From NCBI RefSeq assembly GCF_000376565.1, contig NZ_BARG01000042.1:1-64000 (forward strand): DNA of 64,000 nucleotides. The letters run 5' to 3'. The notes beneath the pieces are model-generated. The model was not told where the DNA came from, made no database searches, and saw nothing but the letters and a program-made list of their open reading frames with translations. This document shows, one piece after another, positions 59,763-64,000 of the stretch (positions are counted from its first letter, which is position 1; every line of letters begins with the position of its first letter). The DNA is from Streptomyces hokutonensis (GTDB lineage Bacteria > Actinomycetota > Actinomycetes > Streptomycetales > Streptomycetaceae). Both the position numbers and the translations under genes were made by a program.

Positions 59763-61310
59763 ATGGCGGACATATTTGACGCATACGCATTGGCCGATGC
59801 GTGGGACGAGATGTTTGTGCGGCCGGGTGAGGTCAGAACCGCCTACGAGCCGGTACTGGCGGCACTCCAGCCGATCGAGCCGAGTGAACTGCGCTTCCGC
59901 GCGGACCAGATGGCCCGCGCGTTCACCGACCGAGGGGTGACCTACGCCTTCGCGGGCGAGGAACGGCCCTGGCCACTGGACCTGGTGCCGAGGATCATCG
60001 ACGCGCTGGAGTGGGATCTCATCCAGCGCGGGGTGGCGCAACGGGTGCGGGCCCTGGAGGCCTATCTCTCCGACGCCTACTCGCACTGCCGCGCCTTCGA
60101 GGACGGGGTGGTGCCCTGGCGGCTGCTCCTCAACTCGGCTCATTTCCATCGGGCCGCGCAAGGGGTCGAGCCACCGGGCGGGGTCCGCATCCATGTCGCC
60201 GGCATCGACCTCGTGCGCGACGAGGCCGGGGAGTTCCGGGTCCTGGAGGACAACGTGCGGGTCCCCAGCGGGGTTTCGTACGTCATCGAGAACCGCAGAG
60301 CGATGACCCGGATCTTCCCGTCGCTCTTCGCCGAGCAGCACGTGGTGCCCGTAGACGGCTACGCGGGACGGCTCCTCGCCGCACTGCGGGCCGCCGCGCC
60401 CGCCGGCACGACGGACCCCAGGGTCGTGGTCCTCACTCCGGGCCCCAGCAACGCCGCCTACTTCGAACACGCCCTGCTGGCACGGCTGATGGGCGTCCAG
60501 CTGGTCGAGGGCCACGACCTGGTCTGCCGCAACAACCGCGTGTGGATGCGGACCACCCGCGGCGAGGTGCCCGTCCATGTCGTATACCGGCGCCTCGACG
60601 ACGACTTCCTCGACCCGCTGCACTTCCGCCCCGACTCGGTGATCGGCTGCCCGGGCATCATGAACGCCGCCCAGGCCGGGAACGTCACACTCGCGAACGC
60701 GGTCGGCAACGGCATCGCGGACGACAAGCTCCTCTACACCTACGTCCCCGACCTCATCCGCTACTACCTCTCCGAGGAACCGATTCTCCCCAACGTGGAG
60801 TCCTACCGGCCCGACGAGCCGGGCCAGTTGGAGGCGGTCCTCGACCAGATCGACCAGCTGGTCGTCAAACCGGTGGATGGCGCAGGCGGCATGGGCATCG
60901 TCATCGGCCCCAAGGCCGACGCGAAGACCCTCGAACGCACTCGCAAAGCCGTCGCCGCCGACCCGCGCGGCTGGATCGCCCAGCGCCCCGTCGCCCTCTC
61001 CACCTCCCCCACCCTCGCGGGTGAACGCATGGCACCCCGCCACATCGACCTACGGCCCTTCGCCGTCAACGACGGCACCGACGTCTGGGTCCTCCCCGGC
61101 GGCCTCACCCGCGTCGCCCTCCAGGAGGGCAACCTGATCGTCAACTCCAGCCAGGGCGGCGGCTCCAAGGACACCTGGGTACTCGCCGAGGGCCCCACCG
61201 AACAGCCCGCCACGCTGACCGCGGAGGGCGAACTGCCCGAGGTGGCACCCCGCCAGCTCGGCCCCGACGGCAACCCCACGGTCGTACAGGAAGGGGCGCA
61301 GCAGCAGTGA
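59763..61310 (+). CDS. Circularly permuted ATP-grasp protein
   Basis: The 515-residue protein belongs to the circularly permuted ATP-grasp class of predicted amide-bond-forming enzymes. Visible segments are LEDNVRVPSGVSYVIENRRA, the ATP-binding VVKPVDGAGGMGIVIGP, RPFAVNDG and SSQGGGSKDTWVL near the end. It starts a three-gene coupled operon with alpha-E and transglutaminase-like proteins. This trio is conserved in many bacteria and is predicted to make or process peptide bonds on a cellular target. No substrate is known. Confidence 0.9.
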   Translation: MADIFDAYALADAWDEMFVRPGEVRTAYEPVLAALQPIEPSELRFRADQMARAFTDRGVTYAFAGEERPWPLDLVPRIIDALEWDLIQRGVAQRVRALEAYLSDAYSHCRAFEDGVVPWRLLLNSAHFHRAAQGVEPPGGVRIHVAGIDLVRDEAGEFRVLEDNVRVPSGVSYVIENRRAMTRIFPSLFAEQHVVPVDGYAGRLLAALRAAAPAGTTDPRVVVLTPGPSNAAYFEHALLARLMGVQLVEGHDLVCRNNRVWMRTTRGEVPVHVVYRRLDDDFLDPLHFRPDSVIGCPGIMNAAQAGNVTLANAVGNGIADDKLLYTYVPDLIRYYLSEEPILPNVESYRPDEPGQLEAVLDQIDQLVVKPVDGAGGMGIVIGPKADAKTLERTRKAVAADPRGWIAQRPVALSTSPTLAGERMAPRHIDLRPFAVNDGTDVWVLPGGLTRVALQEGNLIVNSSQGGGSKDTWVLAEGPTEQPATLTAEGELPEVAPRQLGPDGNPTVVQEGAQQQ

Positions 61311-62239
61311 ACGACGTGATCCTCTCCCGGATAGCCGAGGCCCTGACGTGGACGGGCCGTTACGTCGAGCGCGCGGACGCCACCGGGCGCATCCTCGACG
61401 CGTATCTGCACCGTCTGCTGGAGGACCCCTGGCGCGACGAGGACGTGGCCTGCCGGTCGCTGTACGCGATCCTCGGGGTCGACGCGGGCGGTGAACGCGT
61501 CGACATGCAGCAGGTGTTGGACCAGCTCGCCTTCGACGCCCGCTCGACGTGCTCCATCGAAGGCGCCCTGGGCGCGGCCCGGCTGAACGCCCGCAGCGCC
61601 CGCGAGGCGGTCTCGTCCGAGATGTGGGAGTGCCTCAACTCCACCTGGCACGCCCTGGCCGACCAGCGCCTCGCGGCCCGCCGTACCGGCCCCTACGCCT
61701 ATCTCGAACTCGTGCGCAGACGCGCCGCGTTGTTCTTCGGCCTCGCCGACTCCACGATGAGCCGCGACGACAGCTGGCGTTTCGTCGTCCTGGGCCGGAG
61801 TCTTGAGCGGGTGGACATGACCGTACGACTGCTGTCGGTACGGGTGTTGGACGCGGCCCACGCGCCCGACTGGCCGACACTGCTGAGCGCCTCGGGCGCC
61901 GACGAGGCGTACGCGCGCGTCTACGGCGGCTTCGGCGACACCCCGCGCGTGGCCGAATTCCTGCTCCTGGACCGGGACTTCCCCCGCTCCGCACTCCACG
62001 CGCTCACGACGGCCGAGGAGTGCCTCACCGCACTCGGCCGCCAGCGCCAGGACCCCGCGCGCCGCCCCATCGGCCGGCTCCGCACCCGCCTCGAATACCT
62101 GGACTCGCACGCCCTGGAAGAACAACTCCCCGCACTCCTCAAGGACTTGCAGCACGCCTGCATGGCCTCGGCGGAGGCCGTCGCGGAACTGTTCTTCCCG
62201 TACCAGGGGCCCGTCGAGTGGGCCCAGGAAGGAGCCTGA
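61307..62239 (+). CDS. Alpha-E domain protein
   Basis: The 310-residue, all-helical protein shows the alpha-E pattern: ILSRIAEALTWTGRYVERAD near the start, WECLNSTWHALADQRLAAR and LADSTMSRDDSWRFVVLGRS. Alpha-E proteins always accompany the permuted ATP-grasp genes and are of unknown enzymatic role. The GTG start overlaps the previous stop (GTGA), and the next gene follows after one base. Confidence 0.9.
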   Translation: MNDVILSRIAEALTWTGRYVERADATGRILDAYLHRLLEDPWRDEDVACRSLYAILGVDAGGERVDMQQVLDQLAFDARSTCSIEGALGAARLNARSAREAVSSEMWECLNSTWHALADQRLAARRTGPYAYLELVRRRAALFFGLADSTMSRDDSWRFVVLGRSLERVDMTVRLLSVRVLDAAHAPDWPTLLSASGADEAYARVYGGFGDTPRVAEFLLLDRDFPRSALHALTTAEECLTALGRQRQDPARRPIGRLRTRLEYLDSHALEEQLPALLKDLQHACMASAEAVAELFFPYQGPVEWAQEGA

Positions 62240-62240
62240 G

Positions 62241-63083
62241 ATGACCCGTAGGCTTCGCATCCGCCACACCACCCGCGTGTCGTACGCCCAGGCGGCCGTC
62301 TCCTCCCACAACGAGGTGCGGATGACCCCGCTGACGCTGCCCGGCCAGACCACGCTGGACGCGCGCGTCACCGTGAACCCCACGACACCCACCTGGTCGT
62401 ACTGGGACTACTGGGGCACCCAGGTCACCGGCTTCGACCTGATGGACCCCCACGCCGACCTCACGATCACCGCTTCGAGCCTCGTCGAGACCTCACCGCC
62501 GGACGCGCTGGGCCCCGCGCCCACCTGGGAGGAGGTCACCGAACGGACCACGAACTCCCGCCTGTTGGAGTTCATCGGCCCCACCGTCCGTACGACCGTC
62601 CCGCCCAGGCTGCTGAAGAAGGCGCGCAAGGCGGCCGCAGGACTCGATCCGCACGGGACGGCCGTCGCGGTCTCCGCGCTGGTCGCCGACCGGGTGGCCT
62701 ACCTCCCCGGCGTCACCGGAGTGAACACCTCCGCCGCCGAGGCCTGGGAGCAGGGCGCCGGTGTCTGCCAGGACATCGCGCACGTCACCATCGCGCTGCT
62801 GCGGGGGCTCGGGCTGCCCACGCGCTATGTCTCCGGCTATCTGCACCCCGAGCGGGAGGCCGAGTTGCACCGCCCGGTGGCCGGCCAGAGCCACGCGTGG
62901 ATCGAGTACTGGGCCGGCGACTGGTGCGGCTACGACCCGACGAACCGGACCCGCCCGGACGAGTCCCATGTGGTCGTCGGACGCGGGCGCGACTACGACG
63001 ACGTGACCCCGCACAAGGGGATCTACCGGGGGGTCGCGGGCGGACCGCCGGAGGTGACGGTGGAGTTCACGCGCGTGGCATGA
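62241..63083 (+). CDS. Transglutaminase-like peptidase of the ATP-grasp system
   Basis: The 280-residue protein has a beta-rich N-terminal domain (RIRHTTRVSYAQAAVSSHNE) and the transglutaminase core with the catalytic triad: Cys in GAGVCQDIAHV, His in GQSHAWIEYW and Asp in GYDPTNRTRP. In this system it is predicted to cleave or transfer amide bonds made by the ATP-grasp partner. It ends the operon 96 bases before the EACC1 gene. Confidence 0.92.
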   Translation: MTRRLRIRHTTRVSYAQAAVSSHNEVRMTPLTLPGQTTLDARVTVNPTTPTWSYWDYWGTQVTGFDLMDPHADLTITASSLVETSPPDALGPAPTWEEVTERTTNSRLLEFIGPTVRTTVPPRLLKKARKAAAGLDPHGTAVAVSALVADRVAYLPGVTGVNTSAAEAWEQGAGVCQDIAHVTIALLRGLGLPTRYVSGYLHPEREAELHRPVAGQSHAWIEYWAGDWCGYDPTNRTRPDESHVVVGRGRDYDDVTPHKGIYRGVAGGPPEVTVEFTRVA

Positions 63084-63179
63084 CGGACGTCAAGTGTGCG
63101 GTGCTTGTTCCGACTTCGTGGAATTTCCCCCGGCCGACGCCCCGAGTCACCACACTTGGGTACACGGGGGAGGTGTGCC

Positions 63180-63569
63180 ATGGAGGTACTGCTGGGACTG
63201 GCTCCGGACGGCGCCGCGGACCAGGAGGAGGCGGAGCGGTTCGTGGGCCGGCTGCGGGCCGAGCTCCGCGGGCTCGACATCGACGTGCTGCGCGTGCACG
63301 CGTCGGCGTCCGGCGACGTGCCGCCCGAAGGGGCCAAGGCGGTCGACCCGGTGACCGTCGGGGCCGTGGTACTGGCTCTGAGCGCCTCGGGCGGGGTCCT
63401 GCCCATGCTCGTCGAGACCCTGCGGGACTGGCTCGGCCGGCAGTCCGCCCGGCACCGCGTCTCGGTCACCATCGACGGCGACACCATCGAACTGGAACGG
63501 GCCTCCGCCGACGAACGCCGGGAACTGGTCGAGGCGTTCGTCGGCCGGCACGGAACGGACGCCGAGTAG
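63180..63569 (+). CDS. EACC1: effector-associated constant component
   Basis: The 129-residue protein matches the small EACC1 family: a Rossmann-like or ferredoxin-like first half (EEAERFVGRLRAELRGLDID), a hydrophobic segment VGAVVLALSASGGVLPML, then LVETLRDWLGRQS and IDGDTIELERASADERRELV. These proteins are paired with caspase or trypsin effectors and NTPases in predicted conflict systems and are thought to link signal and effector. GGGGGAGG precedes the ATG by seven bases. The next gene starts 2 bases after its stop. Confidence 0.8.
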   Translation: MEVLLGLAPDGAADQEEAERFVGRLRAELRGLDIDVLRVHASASGDVPPEGAKAVDPVTVGAVVLALSASGGVLPMLVETLRDWLGRQSARHRVSVTIDGDTIELERASADERRELVEAFVGRHGTDAE

Positions 63570-63571
63570 CC

Positions 63572-64000
63572 GTGGGACGGAAACTGGCCCTCCTGATCGC
63601 CAACTACACCTACGACGACGAGGGGTTGCGCCGGCTGACCGCGCCCGCGCACGACGCGGAGGCGCTCGCCGACGTCCTGCGCGACCCGAACATCGCCGGG
63701 TTCGACGTCACGGTCCTCGTCAACGAACCCCACCACCGCATCGGCGAGGCACTCGGCGCGTTCTTCCACGGCCGCCGCCACGACGACCTCACCCTGCTGT
63801 ACTTCACCGGCCACGGCCTCAAGGACGACGAGGGCCGGCTCCACCTCGCCGCGGCCAACACCCGCCGCGACAACCTCCTGTTCACCTCACTGCCCGCCGA
63901 ACAGATCGACCGGGCCATGAGCGGCTGCATGTCACGCCGCCAGGTACTGATCCTCGACTGCTGCTACAGCGGCGCCTTCCCCGCGACCGCCCGGCTCACC
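63572..64000 (+). CDS. Caspase-like protease, partial (runs off the right edge)
   Basis: The first 143 residues form a peptidase C14 fold: VGRKLALLIANYTYDDEGLR, DAEALADVLRDPNIAGFDV, the catalytic His in LLYFTGHGLKDDEG and the catalytic Cys in LILDCCYSGAF. The start is GTG at 63572. Bacterial proteins of this type often carry further sensor, NACHT/NTPase or WD40 domains after the protease, beyond this window. Coupling to EACC1 marks it as a probable defence or programmed-death effector. Confidence 0.88.
   Translation, partial: MGRKLALLIANYTYDDEGLRRLTAPAHDAEALADVLRDPNIAGFDVTVLVNEPHHRIGEALGAFFHGRRHDDLTLLYFTGHGLKDDEGRLHLAAANTRRDNLLFTSLPAEQIDRAMSGCMSRRQVLILDCCYSGAFPATARLT

Overview
The window is chromosomal DNA of a Streptomyces or a very close actinomycete. 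It is GC-rich throughout, with strong third-position GC in the genes. Many GTG starts and 4-bp ATGA/GTGA overlaps occur. Streptomyces-typical families are present (DUF397 with DUF5753-type regulators, EACC1, bacterial Ser/Thr kinase, HspR-type clpB box). From memory, the order purA ... fba-pyrE ... aminopropyltransferase ... clpB matches the S. coelicolor core chromosome; I could not check this by search. No rRNA, tRNA, CRISPR array or insertion sequence was recognised.

Layout. 1-8.5 kb: a Ser/Thr kinase running off the left edge, a class III aminotransferase with a GntR regulator and a glycosyltransferase fused to a membrane domain, an unknown protein, an XRE regulator divergent from a small tautomerase, and a small unknown protein. 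8.5-10.2 kb: a decayed accessory patch with a TTA-containing unknown gene, a frameshifted DUF5753-type regulator and its DUF397 partner. 10.2-14.1 kb: a giant secreted DNRLRE/fibronectin/amidase protein followed closely by a small membrane protein. 14.2-18.6 kb: a Tat-exported 5'-nucleotidase, purA and a diacylglycerol kinase-like gene. 18.7-22.6 kb: ethanolamine ammonia-lyase (eutC, eutB) divergent from an APC permease. 22.6-30.3 kb: a regulator with an ABC exporter, an MFS pump with a MarR regulator, a cytochrome P450 and a broken ricin-type lectin.

30.4-37 kb: two paralogous two-component systems; the second is the end of an operon that also holds a DUF1023-like hydrolase and an acyltransferase. 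A nearly identical 21-bp sequence lies upstream of both operons in the same orientation. 37-40.3 kb: tryptophan catabolism (kynA-kynU and a probable kynurenine formamidase). 40.4-55.1 kb: largely housekeeping genes (DUF3151, MFS, fba, pyrE, epimerase, SRPBCC, aminopropyltransferase, DUF2617, aminotransferase, GNAT, YbjN, clpB with an HspR-type inverted repeat).

55.7-64 kb is the most interesting part. A short secreted peptide with four Asp-Ser-Ser-Trp repeats is translationally coupled to a Rieske-like protein that lacks the iron-sulfur ligands. Facing it are three paralogous LuxR-type regulators, two in tandem and one convergent. Next comes a coupled operon of circularly permuted ATP-grasp, alpha-E and transglutaminase-like proteins. 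The window ends in an EACC1 plus caspase-like protease pair, which belongs to a class of predicted biological-conflict (defence) systems.

Regulation is readable at many loci: perfect inverted repeats sit between divergent regulator/target pairs (XRE/tautomerase, GbsR-like/ABC exporter, MarR/MFS, eutBC/permease), at the GntR gene and at clpB. Several strong hairpins mark gene ends.
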